Assembly (NCBI GenBank): GCA_021737785.1
Contig: JAIPDI010000048.1
Span: 1-40,447, forward strand
Length of the DNA stretch: 40,447 bases
Source of the DNA: Deltaproteobacteria bacterium
GTDB taxonomy: Bacteria; Desulfobacterota; DSM-4660; Desulfatiglandales; Desulfatiglandaceae
Reading direction: 5' to 3'
Shown here: in pieces, positions 31,877 through 40,447 of the stretch
Layout of the letters: each line of letters starts with the position of its first letter
How positions within the stretch are numbered: position 1 is the stretch's first letter
The notes under the pieces: model-generated
The model's database searches: none
Told to the model about the DNA's origin: nothing
What the model saw: the letters and a program-made list of their open reading frames with translations, nothing else
Made by a program: the position numbers and the translations under genes

Positions 31877-34372
31877 CTATTTTTTCTCCACCAGGATGCC
31901 GAGTTCTTTTTCCTTTTTGGCAACTGCCAGACGGGTCTTAACCACGGTATCCGGTATGAGACTCATGGAATCGATGCCGCACTCCACCAAAAACTCTGCA
32001 AATTCAGGAAAATCGCTCGGGGCCTGGCCGCAGATCCCGATCTTGCGTCCCTTCTTTTTGGCCACCTCAATGACCTGCGCGATCAACCGTTTCACCGCAA
32101 GGTTTCTCTCGTCATAGATATGGGCAACCAGAGAGGAATCCCGGTCCAGACCGAGGGCCAACTGGGTCAGGTCATTGGATCCGATGGAAAAACCGTCGAA
32201 GATGTCTGCAAACTGATCCGCACAGATCACATTGCTGGGGATCTCGCACATCACATAGACCTCAAGATCGTCCTCCCCCTGGACCAGCCCGAATTTATTC
32301 ATGACCTCGATGACCTTTTTCCCCTCTTCCGGGGTCCTGCAGAAGGGGATCATGGCCTTGATATTGGTAAGCCCCATCTCGCTCCGGGCCTTGTGCAGGG
32401 CAATACACTCCAGTTCAAAGGCCGGCATGAACTTCTCATCATAATAACGGGATGCCCCCCGCCAACCGATCATCGGATTGTTTTCCGCGGGTTCATACAG
32501 GTACCCGCCCAGGAGGTTTTCATATTCATTGGTCTTGAAATCAGAGAGCCGCACAATGACGTCATTGGGGTAGAATCCCGCGGCGATTCGGCCAATACCT
32601 TCTGAAAGCTTATCAATAAAAAACTGCCTCTTATCGGTGTATACCGCTGTGATTTCATCAATCTTGTAAATGACCCCGGCGATTTTCTGGTCGGACTTGG
32701 CCTTTTCCCTCAACTTATCGTAATCCAGCAGGGCCAGGGGATGGATCCCGATGTGCGAGCTGATGATAAACTCCTCCCTGGCCAGGCCCACCCCGTCATT
32801 GGGGATCTTTCCCTGGGAAAAGGCCTTTTCGGGCATGCCCACGTTCATCATGATCTTGGTCCGTGTTCGGGGGATGTCCTTGAGATCCACGGTCTGCACA
32901 TCATATTTCAGTAGACCTTTGTACACCTGCCCGGTCTCTCCTTCGCAGCACGAGACCGTGACCTCCTGTCCCGATGCGATCATCTCATCGCCGTTCCCTG
33001 TGCCGATCACGCACGGGATGCCCAGCTCCCGGGAGATGATGGCCGCATGACAGGTCCGGCCCCCCTTGTTGGTGACAATGGCCGCCGCGATCTTCATGAC
33101 CGGCTCCCAGTCAGGATCGGTCATGCTGGTCACCAGGATCTGATTCGGTTCGAACTTGTTCATATCCAGCGTCGACTGGATGACATTGGCGACTCCCTGG
33201 CCCACCTTGCTCCCCACAGCGGTTCCCGTGGCCAGGATTTCACCCTTTTCCAAAAGCTTATAGCTTTCATAGGTATTGACATCCTGCTGCGAATGAATGG
33301 TCTCGGGCCTTGCTTGCACGATGAAGAGTTCGCCGGTACCCACATTGACCCCGTCGCCGTCCTTGGCCCATTCAATGTCCATCGGCTTGAAATGCCCGGC
33401 CTCGTCGCTGTAGTGGTCTTCGATAATACAGGCCCACTCGGCCAGTTTCAGGATCTCATCATCGGTCAACACATACCGATGCCGTTCATCCAGGGTCGTG
33501 GGGACATTTCTTACCGTGGCATCGTCTTCCACGGAATAGACCATCTTGATATCGCGGTCCCCTGCCTTGCGACCGATAATAGCCCGTTTCCCCATCTTAA
33601 GCGTCGGCTTGAAAACATAAAACTCGTCCGGATTGACCGTGCCCTGAACTACATTCTCACCCAGGCCGTAAGCACCCGTAATAAATACCGCGTCTTTGAA
33701 CCCTGTCTCCGTATCGATGGAAAACATGACCCCCGAATAGGCTGAATCGCTGCGCACCATCTTCTGGACCGCAATGGAAAGGGAGACGTCAAACTGGCCG
33801 AAGCCCTTGTCGTGACGGTAAGAGATGGCACGGTTGGTAAAGAGACTGGCAAAACATTTCCTGCAGGCATCCAGGACGCTTCGTCTCCCGCGAATATTCA
33901 GGTAGGTGTCCTGCTGCCCTGCAAAGGAGGCATCCGGCAGATCCTCGGCCGTTGCCGATGAGCGGATGGCCACGTCCACATTGGTGATCCTTTGGGCCTT
34001 TTCCCCGTTCTCAGCATACTCCTGGCCTAATTTGTCATATGCCGAATAGATGGCCTGGGTTAGATCCGGAGGAAGTTCAGAATGGGTGATGATCTCCCGG
34101 ACCTCCCTCCCCCTGGCCATCAGGTTGTAAATGTCATGGGTGTTCAGATCCTTCAAAATCTTTTTGATCTCGTCTTCAATCCCAGCGTACTTGAGGAAGT
34201 AGCGGTAGGCATAGGCGGTAATCGCAAAGCCGTTGGGGACCCGGATTCCTTTGCTTCCAAGTTTCTGATACATCTCACCCAGGGAAGCGTTTTTACCGCC
34301 GACCAACGGAACGTCCCCAATGCCGACTTCACCAAACCAGAGGATAAACTCCTTCTTATTGTCTGCCGCCAT
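31877..34372 (-). CDS. ppsA: Phosphoenolpyruvate synthase
   Basis: An 831-residue three-domain enzyme. The N-terminal ATP-grasp part has VGGKNASLGEM and SSATAEDLPDASFAGQQDT. The central swivelling domain has GGRTCHAAIIS with the phospho-accepting H442. The C-terminal PEP-binding barrel has the family motifs GWRGASRYYDEKF and SIGSNDLTQL. It converts pyruvate, ATP and water to PEP, AMP and phosphate, feeding gluconeogenesis. It is slightly longer than the 792-residue E. coli enzyme. It is first in a ppsA-fabH transcript. Confidence 0.95.
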   Translation of the reverse strand: MAADNKKEFILWFGEVGIGDVPLVGGKNASLGEMYQKLGSKGIRVPNGFAITAYAYRYFLKYAGIEDEIKKILKDLNTHDIYNLMARGREVREIITHSELPPDLTQAIYSAYDKLGQEYAENGEKAQRITNVDVAIRSSATAEDLPDASFAGQQDTYLNIRGRRSVLDACRKCFASLFTNRAISYRHDKGFGQFDVSLSIAVQKMVRSDSAYSGVMFSIDTETGFKDAVFITGAYGLGENVVQGTVNPDEFYVFKPTLKMGKRAIIGRKAGDRDIKMVYSVEDDATVRNVPTTLDERHRYVLTDDEILKLAEWACIIEDHYSDEAGHFKPMDIEWAKDGDGVNVGTGELFIVQARPETIHSQQDVNTYESYKLLEKGEILATGTAVGSKVGQGVANVIQSTLDMNKFEPNQILVTSMTDPDWEPVMKIAAAIVTNKGGRTCHAAIISRELGIPCVIGTGNGDEMIASGQEVTVSCCEGETGQVYKGLLKYDVQTVDLKDIPRTRTKIMMNVGMPEKAFSQGKIPNDGVGLAREEFIISSHIGIHPLALLDYDKLREKAKSDQKIAGVIYKIDEITAVYTDKRQFFIDKLSEGIGRIAAGFYPNDVIVRLSDFKTNEYENLLGGYLYEPAENNPMIGWRGASRYYDEKFMPAFELECIALHKARSEMGLTNIKAMIPFCRTPEEGKKVIEVMNKFGLVQGEDDLEVYVMCEIPSNVICADQFADIFDGFSIGSNDLTQLALGLDRDSSLVAHIYDERNLAVKRLIAQVIEVAKKKGRKIGICGQAPSDFPEFAEFLVECGIDSMSLIPDTVVKTRLAVAKKEKELGILVEKK

Positions 34373-34506
34373 CTTCCACCTCCTGTTTTCCGGTTTTTAT
34401 AGGATAATCCCGACTGGTTTTTGTATGCTTTCCCGTTTGTCGTGTATCACTATATGGTATTTGTTGTCAATCTGCAAAATATATCCTACAAAGGGATGGC
34501 AGGAGG

Positions 34507-34570
34507 ATTCTGGATACTGGATACTGGCCGATAGCTGATGGCTCATGGCTGATGGCTGATGGCTGATGGA
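34507..34570. repeat. GGCTGATGGCTCATGG tandem tract (inverted counterpart at 35816)
   Basis: Short units of GGCTGATGGCTgATGG, preceded by two CTGGATACTGG units, sit between ppsA and the cysteine desulfurase gene. The complementary units (CCATCAGCCATCAG) recur at 35816-35886, on the other side of that gene. A TCCCGCGTCCTTTTGCGGGGCGCC palindrome follows at about 34596-34620. Confidence 0.6.
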
Positions 34571-34638
34571 CCTAAGCCCTTGTGCCTTGTCGAAGATCCC
34601 GCGTCCTTTTGCGGGGCGCCTTCTAAGGAGAACTCATA

Positions 34639-35820
34639 ATGCCGGATAACCACTCGAAAACACCGATCTACCTGGATCATAATGCCACAACCCCCATCGA
34701 TCCGGAGGCCCTGAGGGCGATGATGCCTTTTCTGACGGAGGAATTCGGAAATCCCTCCAGCGGGTATGTACTGGGCCAGCGGGCCCATGAGGCCATGGAC
34801 CATGCCCGGGAGGCCGTGGCCGATCTGCTGGGGTGTCAGGCCGATGAGATCGTCTTCACATCGGGCGGGAGCGAGTCCAACAATTATGTCCTCAAAGGGG
34901 TCGTTGACCTGACACACCCGCAGGAGTGTCATATCATCACCTCGGCCATCGAGCACCCCGCCATCCTGAATCCCGCCCTCTTCCTGATGGAACTGGGCGT
35001 CCGGCTGACCATTCTCCCTGTGGACCGTTTCGGACAACTGGATCCCGATGACGTGAAAAAGGCCATCTCCCCCGATACGGTCCTGATCACGATTATGCTC
35101 GCCAATAACGAAACCGGTGTGCTCCAACCCATACGAGAGATATCGGCCATCGCAACGGAACACGGAGTTCTCCTGCACACGGATGCGGCCCAGGCCGTTG
35201 GAAAGATCCCTGTGGATGTCCAAGACCTCAACCTGGATTTCCTGAGCGTGGCCGGTCACAAGGTCTACGGTCCCAAAGGGGTGGGCGCCCTCTATATACG
35301 GAAAGGTCGATCCCTGACCCCGCTCATTCATGGGGCCGGGCAGGAAGACGGCAGACGCGCAGGCACCGAGAATGTAGCCCTGGCCGCAGGACTCGGGGCC
35401 GCATGCAGGGTTGCCGTGGAGAGGCTCCGGAAAGATGCGGAGCGGATCGGCCGCATGAGAGACCTCCTGCAGGAACGTCTGTTTGCAGAGATCGACGGGC
35501 TGGTCCTCAACGGTCACCCTCAAGACCGGCTTCCCAATACCCTAAATGTATCGGTCCCCGGCCTGGAGGGCGGAAGGATCCTGGAGGCCATCCCTACTAT
35601 CATGGCCTCTACAGGGGCTGCATGCCATGACCGGACCGTAAAGCTCTCTCATGTGCTGTCCGCCATGTCCGTTCCGTCGGAAGTGGGGATGGGCGCCCTC
35701 AGACTTACCCTGGGGAGAGGCAATACCATGAAACAGATTGACACCGCGGCCGGGCAGATCATCCAGCAGGTGAAAAGGATGCGTATCGAGCATTCAGTAT
35801 CGAGTAACCAGAAACCATGA
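34639..35820 (+). CDS. Cysteine desulfurase (NifS/IscS-type)
   Basis: A 393-residue PLP enzyme with YLDHNATTP at 11-19, SGGSESNN, H106 (IEHPA), NNETGVLQP, HTDAAQAVGK, the PLP lysine K208 (AGHKVYGPKG), GRRAGTEN and the catalytic cysteine C329 (STGAACHDR). It removes sulfur from cysteine for Fe-S clusters and tRNA thiolation. No iscU, sufE or regulator is adjacent, so it is not part of a standard Fe-S operon; related enzymes can also deliver selenium. The start has a GGAG site. Its stop overlaps the first ATG of the priA frame. Confidence 0.92.
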   Translation: MPDNHSKTPIYLDHNATTPIDPEALRAMMPFLTEEFGNPSSGYVLGQRAHEAMDHAREAVADLLGCQADEIVFTSGGSESNNYVLKGVVDLTHPQECHIITSAIEHPAILNPALFLMELGVRLTILPVDRFGQLDPDDVKKAISPDTVLITIMLANNETGVLQPIREISAIATEHGVLLHTDAAQAVGKIPVDVQDLNLDFLSVAGHKVYGPKGVGALYIRKGRSLTPLIHGAGQEDGRRAGTENVALAAGLGAACRVAVERLRKDAERIGRMRDLLQERLFAEIDGLVLNGHPQDRLPNTLNVSVPGLEGGRILEAIPTIMASTGAACHDRTVKLSHVLSAMSVPSEVGMGALRLTLGRGNTMKQIDTAAGQIIQQVKRMRIEHSVSSNQKP

Positions 35821-35886
35821 CCCATCAGCCATCAGCTATCAGCCATGACCTATCAGCCATGACCCATGACCCATCACCCATGACCC
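35816..35886. repeat. CCATCAGCCATGACC tandem tract over the 5' end of the priA frame
   Basis: About seven imperfect units of CCATCAGCCAT / CCATGACC lie immediately after the cysteine desulfurase stop. They encode only low-complexity residues (THQPSAISHDLSAMTHDPSP), so the tract is probably a noncoding repeat, not part of native PriA. Confidence 0.6.
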
Positions 35887-38360
35887 CCCGCCATCCGGCA
35901 TCCGATAATCGGAACCCGGATGCAGGCCAGATCCCCTGCCTCAGGGTGGCCCTGTCGGTCCCGGTAAAAGGGACTTTCGACTATGCCGTCCCTGAAGGTC
36001 TCGGCTCGGCGGCGCAGGTGGGGTGCCGGGTTCTGGTCCCATTCAACCGCCGAAAGATTACCGGATATATCCTGGAAACCCATTCCCATACCCCGGACCG
36101 GGACCTGAAAGAGACCATCGACATACTGGATGTGGAGCCTGTTTTCCTTCCAACGATGGTCCCCTTTTTTGAGTGGATCGCCGATTATTACATCCACCCG
36201 ATAGGGATGGTCATCCGTTCCGCCCTGCCTGAAACCCATTTCAAAACCGCGCGCCTGACGGAAAAAGGGTCGGCTGCGCTGACCCGATGTCTCTTCGCAT
36301 CCGAAACCGCGGAGGTCCTCTCCTGGATAAGGGATCATCCTGAGGCACGGCTCCCCTGGCCCCTCAAAACCATTTACCCGCTTCAGGAAAAGGGATGGAT
36401 TCGTATCGAGGGACGGATCAAAACATCTGAAATCACAAATCCATATGAGCTGAAATTCATCCGGCCTAAAAAAGATCTCGACCTCAAGATCGTACTCGCA
36501 AAACGGGGCGCGGCAACGGCCGCCAACGAGGAGGAGTTTCTGACAGAGGTCTTTCAATCGGGCGCGATTCTTCTAAGCGAGCTGACAAATCAATTCAAAA
36601 ACGGTCGTTATCTTGCTGATAAATGGATTAAAAATAGCATACTGGAAATCCAGTGCATTCCGGTCCACAGGGATCCGGGGCCGGTCGCTGTTCCGCCGCC
36701 AGCCCTGCCTGGCGAGCTGCATGCCCACCAGCAAAAGGCATTGAATCGGATACGGGAGGGCCTTGACACGGGCGCGTTTGCCTCCTGTCTCCTCTACGGG
36801 GTCACGGGAAGCGGCAAGACAGAGGTCTATTATCGTGCAGTGGAACACGCCATTCGAATGGGGCGACAGGCCATATTGATGGCGCCCGAAATCTCCCTGG
36901 TCGGGTATCTGGAGGGTCTGTTCCGATCCAGGCTCGGGGATCGGGTCGCGGTCTACCACAGCGGGCTCACCCAGAGGGAGCGGCATTATCAGTGGATGCG
37001 CATGATCCGGGGAGAGGTGGATCTGGTCGTCGGGGCCCGCTCGGCCCTCTTCGCCCCCCTTCCCGAATTGGGATTGATCATCGTGGATGAGGAGCATGAT
37101 TCCGCCTATGTCCAAGAGGAGCGGCGGGGCGGGCCCCATTACCAGGCCAGAGATGCCGCGGTGGTTCGGGCCAAGATGGAGCGCGCCCTCGTTATCCTCG
37201 GCTCCGGCACTCCTTCTGTCCAGTCCTATCAGAACAGCATTACCGGGAGATACCGCCTCCTGACCATGCCCAAACGGGTCGAGAACCGTCCGCTCCCGCA
37301 GGTGGAGATCGTGGACATGAAGGAGCAGACAGACGGCCGTGGAAAACAGCAGATGATCAGCCCGAGGCTCTTTAAGGCCCTGGGTGACAGCCTGGCGGCA
37401 GGGGATCAGACGATCCTTTTTTTAAACCGGAGGGGGTTTCATCGTCTCTATCTGTGCCGGGCGTGCGGTCAATCCATCTCCTGCCCCAACTGCGACGTGG
37501 CGCTCACCTTTCACCTCCAGGAAGACCGTCTCATCTGCCACTATTGCGGTTTTACCTGCGGGACCACGGTTCGCTGCGCGGCCTGCGGCCAGGGCCGGTT
37601 CAAGCCCTATGGATTCGGCACCGAAAAACTGGAACAGGAGGTGCATAGGCTTTTCCCTGAGGCGCAAATATCCCGGATGGATGCAGATGCCACCCGACGA
37701 AAGGGCGAGGCATCCAGGATCTTACGCCGGTTTGGCAGGCGCGAGAGCGATATCCTCGTGGGAACCCAGATGATCACCAAGGGGCATGACTTCCCCCATG
37801 TCACATTGGTGGGCGTCATCTCTGCCGAGCTTTCCCTCAGTTTTCCGGATTTCAGGGCAGGGGAACGGACGTTTCAGCTCCTGTCGCAGGTTGCCGGCCG
37901 GGCCGGGAGGGGGACCCGGAAGGGGCGGGTGATTATTCAGACCTTTAACCCGGATCACTATGTGGTTCGTTCGGCCATGGCCCATGATTTCCAGTCTTTT
38001 TTCGACAAGGAACAGGGGCTCAGAAAGGCCTTGGGCTACCCCCCTTTTTGCAGCCTGGCATGCCTGAGACTCCAGGGCACTGACAGAAAAAAGACCGACG
38101 CAGCGGCCCGGCAGTTAGGTACGGATCTGCGGGCGATCTTGAGAAGATGGCCCAGGCGGGGAAAAGAGATCCAGGTCCTGGGTCCGGTCGAAGCCCCCAT
38201 CGCACGGATCAAGGGAAAGGTACGGTGGCAGTTTCTGGTCAAGAGCAAAAGCCCGGCGCTCTTGAGACACTTCCTGGTAGAGATTGAACGCTCATCGAAG
38301 TGGCTTCGATCCCAGGGCGTTTATCTGGTCTCGGATGTGGACCCTTATGACATGCTCTGA
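35817..38360 (+). CDS. priA: Primosomal protein N' (replication restart helicase PriA)
   Basis: The full frame is 847 residues, but the first 40 are repeat-derived. PriA proper begins at about PCLRVALSVPVKGTFDYAVP, so ATG 35880 is a likelier start. The protein has a 3'-DNA-binding N-terminal domain, Walker A GVTGSGKT (328-335), DEEH box (424-427), the zinc-binding insert with eight cysteines from C547 (CRACG, CPNC, CHYCG, CAACG), motifs GTQMITKGHDF and QVAGRAGR, and a C-terminal RNP-like domain. It reloads the replisome at stalled forks. It is translationally close to the cysteine desulfurase gene and 69 bases ahead of murI. Confidence 0.95.
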   Translation: MTHQPSAISHDLSAMTHDPSPMTPRHPASDNRNPDAGQIPCLRVALSVPVKGTFDYAVPEGLGSAAQVGCRVLVPFNRRKITGYILETHSHTPDRDLKETIDILDVEPVFLPTMVPFFEWIADYYIHPIGMVIRSALPETHFKTARLTEKGSAALTRCLFASETAEVLSWIRDHPEARLPWPLKTIYPLQEKGWIRIEGRIKTSEITNPYELKFIRPKKDLDLKIVLAKRGAATAANEEEFLTEVFQSGAILLSELTNQFKNGRYLADKWIKNSILEIQCIPVHRDPGPVAVPPPALPGELHAHQQKALNRIREGLDTGAFASCLLYGVTGSGKTEVYYRAVEHAIRMGRQAILMAPEISLVGYLEGLFRSRLGDRVAVYHSGLTQRERHYQWMRMIRGEVDLVVGARSALFAPLPELGLIIVDEEHDSAYVQEERRGGPHYQARDAAVVRAKMERALVILGSGTPSVQSYQNSITGRYRLLTMPKRVENRPLPQVEIVDMKEQTDGRGKQQMISPRLFKALGDSLAAGDQTILFLNRRGFHRLYLCRACGQSISCPNCDVALTFHLQEDRLICHYCGFTCGTTVRCAACGQGRFKPYGFGTEKLEQEVHRLFPEAQISRMDADATRRKGEASRILRRFGRRESDILVGTQMITKGHDFPHVTLVGVISAELSLSFPDFRAGERTFQLLSQVAGRAGRGTRKGRVIIQTFNPDHYVVRSAMAHDFQSFFDKEQGLRKALGYPPFCSLACLRLQGTDRKKTDAAARQLGTDLRAILRRWPRRGKEIQVLGPVEAPIARIKGKVRWQFLVKSKSPALLRHFLVEIERSSKWLRSQGVYLVSDVDPYDML

Positions 38361-38429
38361 AAGCCGCCGTTGTCTTTAACAGGGGTCGGGACGGGCGGCG
38401 GATCACAGCAATATGGAGATTGCGGCAAT

Positions 38430-39248
38430 ATGATCGGCGTTTTTGATTCAGGCCTCGGAGGACTCACTATACTCAAGGCCTTTCTGACCAAACTCCCCGG
38501 GTATGATTACACCTACCTGGGCGATAATGCGCGAACCCCCTACGGCAATAAATCCCAGGGCGTCATCTATACCTACACGCGTCAGGCCGTGGAGTTCCTG
38601 TTCGCCAGGGGATGCATCCTGGTGATCCTGGCATGCAACACGGCATCGGCCAAGGCCCTGCGCAGGATCCAGCAGGAGTTCCTCCCGGCAAAGTTTCCGG
38701 ACCGCCGGGTCCTGGGCGTGGTCATCCCCCTGGCCGAGGCAGGCGTGGACGCCTCCCGATACGGTCGGATCGGGGTCATCGGGACCCGGGCGACCATCGA
38801 GTCGGGGGTCTACGAACAGGAGCTGGCCAAACTGAGGCCGGATATCAAGGTCTTTGGCCAGGCCTGCCCGCTCCTGGTCCCCCTGGTGGAAGAGGACTGG
38901 ATCGGAAAGCCCGAAACCCACATGATTCTCAAGAAGTATCTGTACCGGATCAAGCGAAAAAAAATCGACTCCCTCATCCTGGGCTGCACCCACTATCCCT
39001 TTCTGCAGAAGGACATCGAACGGATCATGGGGAAGAACTGCCGGGTCCTGAACGGTCCTGACACGGTCTCGGACAAATTGATCGATTATCTCTCCAGGCA
39101 TCCGGAAATCGAGGAGCGGCTCGACCGGACCGGAACCGTGGACTTCTGCACCACGGACGACCCCGTCCGATTCAGGCTCATGGGTCAGAAATTCCTCTGT
39201 CACAACATCCCCGATGTGGAACAGGCGGTATTGGAAAATCAGGAGTGA
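38430..39248 (+). CDS. murI: Glutamate racemase
   Basis: A 272-residue enzyme starting IGVFDSGLGGLTIL at ATG 38430; a TTG at 38370 was rejected because the family begins at this motif and the extra residues are low-complexity. Catalytic residues are D6, C69 (ACNTASA), C186 and H188 (LGCTHYP), with DNARTPYG between. It makes D-glutamate for peptidoglycan. The gene follows priA on the same strand and is probably expressed with it. A G+C-rich inverted repeat (GCCGCCG...CGGGCGGCGG) lies between the two genes. Confidence 0.93.
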   Translation: MIGVFDSGLGGLTILKAFLTKLPGYDYTYLGDNARTPYGNKSQGVIYTYTRQAVEFLFARGCILVILACNTASAKALRRIQQEFLPAKFPDRRVLGVVIPLAEAGVDASRYGRIGVIGTRATIESGVYEQELAKLRPDIKVFGQACPLLVPLVEEDWIGKPETHMILKKYLYRIKRKKIDSLILGCTHYPFLQKDIERIMGKNCRVLNGPDTVSDKLIDYLSRHPEIEERLDRTGTVDFCTTDDPVRFRLMGQKFLCHNIPDVEQAVLENQE

Positions 39249-39386
39249 GGAACTCCGCGTTTGGAAAAAACCATTGAACCGGGGCAAGACCGTTTTGAAA
39301 CAACGCATCGTCGTAAAGAGGGTTCCCCTATTTGACGTTGAAGTCAGTGTTCAATACAACACCGGTCCTGTTTGTTTTCCCATCTT

Positions 39387-39730
39387 TGTAGGTTGGGTAG
39401 AGCGAAGCGAAACCCAACACTCGCAGTAATTCTGATTTTGCGATTGCTGATGCCACATATCCCGTTCGTAGTGTCGCCGTCAGGCGATTTTTCAGGGGCT
39501 AACGGCCCCACTACAAACGGATCGTATCGCTGCAAAAAGAATGTGAAAATTGCTGCAACATTTCCCATCTTTGTAGGTTGGGTAGAGAGAAGCGAAACCC
39601 AACACTCCCCACCCTTGTAGCATGTAGGTTGGGTTAACGCCGACATCTGACGAACGCGGCCTGATCCCAAACAGCGCCAACAACGAGGGAGCCTTTTGAA
39701 ACACGCAAATTTGAGCGTAACCCAACATTC
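39387..39730. repeat. REP palindromes left of the RAYT gene
   Basis: Units of TGTAGGTTGGGTAGAGCG, AGCGAAACCCAACA form small hairpins (TTGGGT/ACCCAA) at 39387-39420 and 39571-39605. A longer split unit at 39623-39727 opens TGTAGGTTGGGTTAACGCCG and closes GCGTAACCCAACA. A TTTCCCATCTT leader precedes the first two. No gene lies between murI and the transposase. A palindromic stretch AGGGGCTAACGGCCCC is at about 39494-39508. Confidence 0.75.
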
Positions 39731-39734
39731 CCTT

Positions 39735-40277
39735 TTATTCCCTTCCTACCGAAGCGTCGAATTCCATCTTTGTTCCCGCTCCCCAATTCACATCCATAAG
39801 CCCGGCCTGGGCGTACCTGTGGAAACTGGAATAGACATAGTCCTTGGGCGCTTTGACCAGTCCATGCTTGACAGGGTTGTAATGAGTGTATTCGACATGG
39901 CGCTCCAGATCATTTTCGTCCCGAATCGTATGTTCCCAGAAGCGTCGCTGCCATACGGCCCGCTCTCCTTTCAAACGTCGTGTTGGATCCAACATATCTT
40001 CATTTCTATGATGATACGTCCTGCTGAAGTCGCTCTTTATCAATCTCCATCGAACCGAGAAATCCGCGTCTCTCCGGGGCAGTGTCCAGACGGCATGGAT
40101 GTGGTCCGGAAGCACGACAACGGCGTCTATCACAAACGGATGGGTTTTCATGACCCTTGCAATTGATTCGCGCAACCGCTGGATATGAGCCGGATCAGCG
40201 AAAACGGGCCGGCGCCGGTGCGTTACCACAGTAAAGAAAAACGTGCCGCCGGGTATGTATGCCCTCCGGTATTGCAT
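39735..40277 (-). CDS. REP-associated tyrosine transposase (RAYT, Y1 family)
   Basis: A 180-residue protein from ATG 40277, beginning QYRRAYIPGGTFFFTVVTHR, the hallmark opening of RAYT proteins. It has the HUH motif within VLPDHIHAVW and the nucleophile tyrosine in VEYTHYNPVKHGLV, with FWEHTIRDENDLERH ahead of it. RAYTs are single-strand transposases related to IS200/IS605 that cut next to REP hairpins. Matching REP units lie on both sides in opposite orientation, so the gene and repeats form one system. Upstream codons to 40343 are readable but lie in REP sequence and were not included. Confidence 0.9.
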   Translation of the reverse strand: MQYRRAYIPGGTFFFTVVTHRRRPVFADPAHIQRLRESIARVMKTHPFVIDAVVVLPDHIHAVWTLPRRDADFSVRWRLIKSDFSRTYHHRNEDMLDPTRRLKGERAVWQRRFWEHTIRDENDLERHVEYTHYNPVKHGLVKAPKDYVYSSFHRYAQAGLMDVNWGAGTKMEFDASVGRE

Positions 40278-40316
40278 GGAAAAGGCGTCCTCGTATGTTG
40301 GATCGTCAAACCGTTT

Positions 40317-40415
40317 TGTTGGGTCTCGCTCCGCTCTACCCAACCTACAACAACCTGCCCCAGCTGCCTATGCCATCATGTACACAAGAGATTTCCGTAG
40401 GTTGGGTTAGCGGCT
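40317..40415. repeat. REP palindromes right of the RAYT gene
   Basis: TGTTGGGTCTCGCTCCGCTC followed by TACCCAACCTACA at 40317-40349 is the reverse complement of the left-side REP unit. A second half unit, CGTAGGTTGGGTTAGCGG, starts at 40396. The inverted order around the transposase gene is the usual REP/RAYT arrangement. Confidence 0.7.
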
Positions 40416-40447
40416 CAGCAGGAAAGGCATGCTCATTTTCTCCGTAC

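Noticed and set aside
31106-32605. 499-codon open frame on the plus strand
   Set aside because: It is antisense to fabH and the 3' part of ppsA, both unmistakable on the minus strand, and shows no protein motif.
34543-35523. 326-codon open frame on the minus strand
   Set aside because: Shadow of the cysteine desulfurase gene, which has all catalytic residues on the plus strand.
38448-39308. 286-codon open frame on the minus strand
   Set aside because: Antisense to murI and without recognisable domains.

Overview
The window looks like a chromosomal segment of a mesophilic, probably anaerobic member of the Deltaproteobacteria/Desulfobacterota. This is inferred from gene content: a GSU2403-family nucleotidyltransferase, duplicated-domain FapA, ferritin-like and rubrerythrin-type proteins, a UGA-containing peroxiredoxin, and many decayed repeats. 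No rRNA, tRNA or CRISPR array was recognised.

Left part (1-11.3 kb): a partial minus-strand GSU2403-family nucleotidyltransferase runs off the left edge, with a perfect inverted repeat just upstream of it. Then comes the main structure, a complete chromosomal integron. An integron integrase (10011-11324, +) is transcribed divergently from five cassettes on the minus strand (about 9880 down to 1775). Four or five hairpin sites with attC architecture separate the cassettes. Cassette 1, next to attI, holds two genes: a zinc-hook ABC ATPase resembling RloC/PrrC anticodon nucleases and a TIR-domain protein. Cassette 2 has a 53-aa membrane peptide overlapping a 200-aa membrane-anchored protein. Cassettes 3 and 4 encode small membrane proteins. 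Cassette 5 encodes a 599-aa PD-(D/E)XK nuclease-like protein. The content suggests an anti-phage defence array.

Middle part (11.3-18.9 kb): a repeat-rich decay zone. It holds a YgiT-type antitoxin with a truncated DUF4258 toxin, a two-gene toxin-antitoxin-like module, an ORF6N protein, a lipoprotein S28 peptidase, and four copies of a repeat that combines a small peptide reading frame with a terminator-like hairpin. Next is a Bcp-type peroxiredoxin with an in-frame UGA at the peroxidatic position (probable selenocysteine), overlapping an ADP-ribosylglycohydrolase gene.

Right part (18.9-40.4 kb): mostly ordinary chromosome. It contains FapA, a frameshifted CBS protein, a chemoreceptor remnant, an amidohydrolase, a DUF202 protein, a response regulator, two ferritin-like proteins with a tiny zinc ribbon, an NlpC/P60 protein with a barrel-like tail, nhaR divergent from a 37-aa membrane protein, an alpha/beta hydrolase, and ppsA-fabH. 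A cysteine desulfurase-priA-murI gene line follows. The window ends with a REP-associated tyrosine transposase flanked by inverted REP palindromes.
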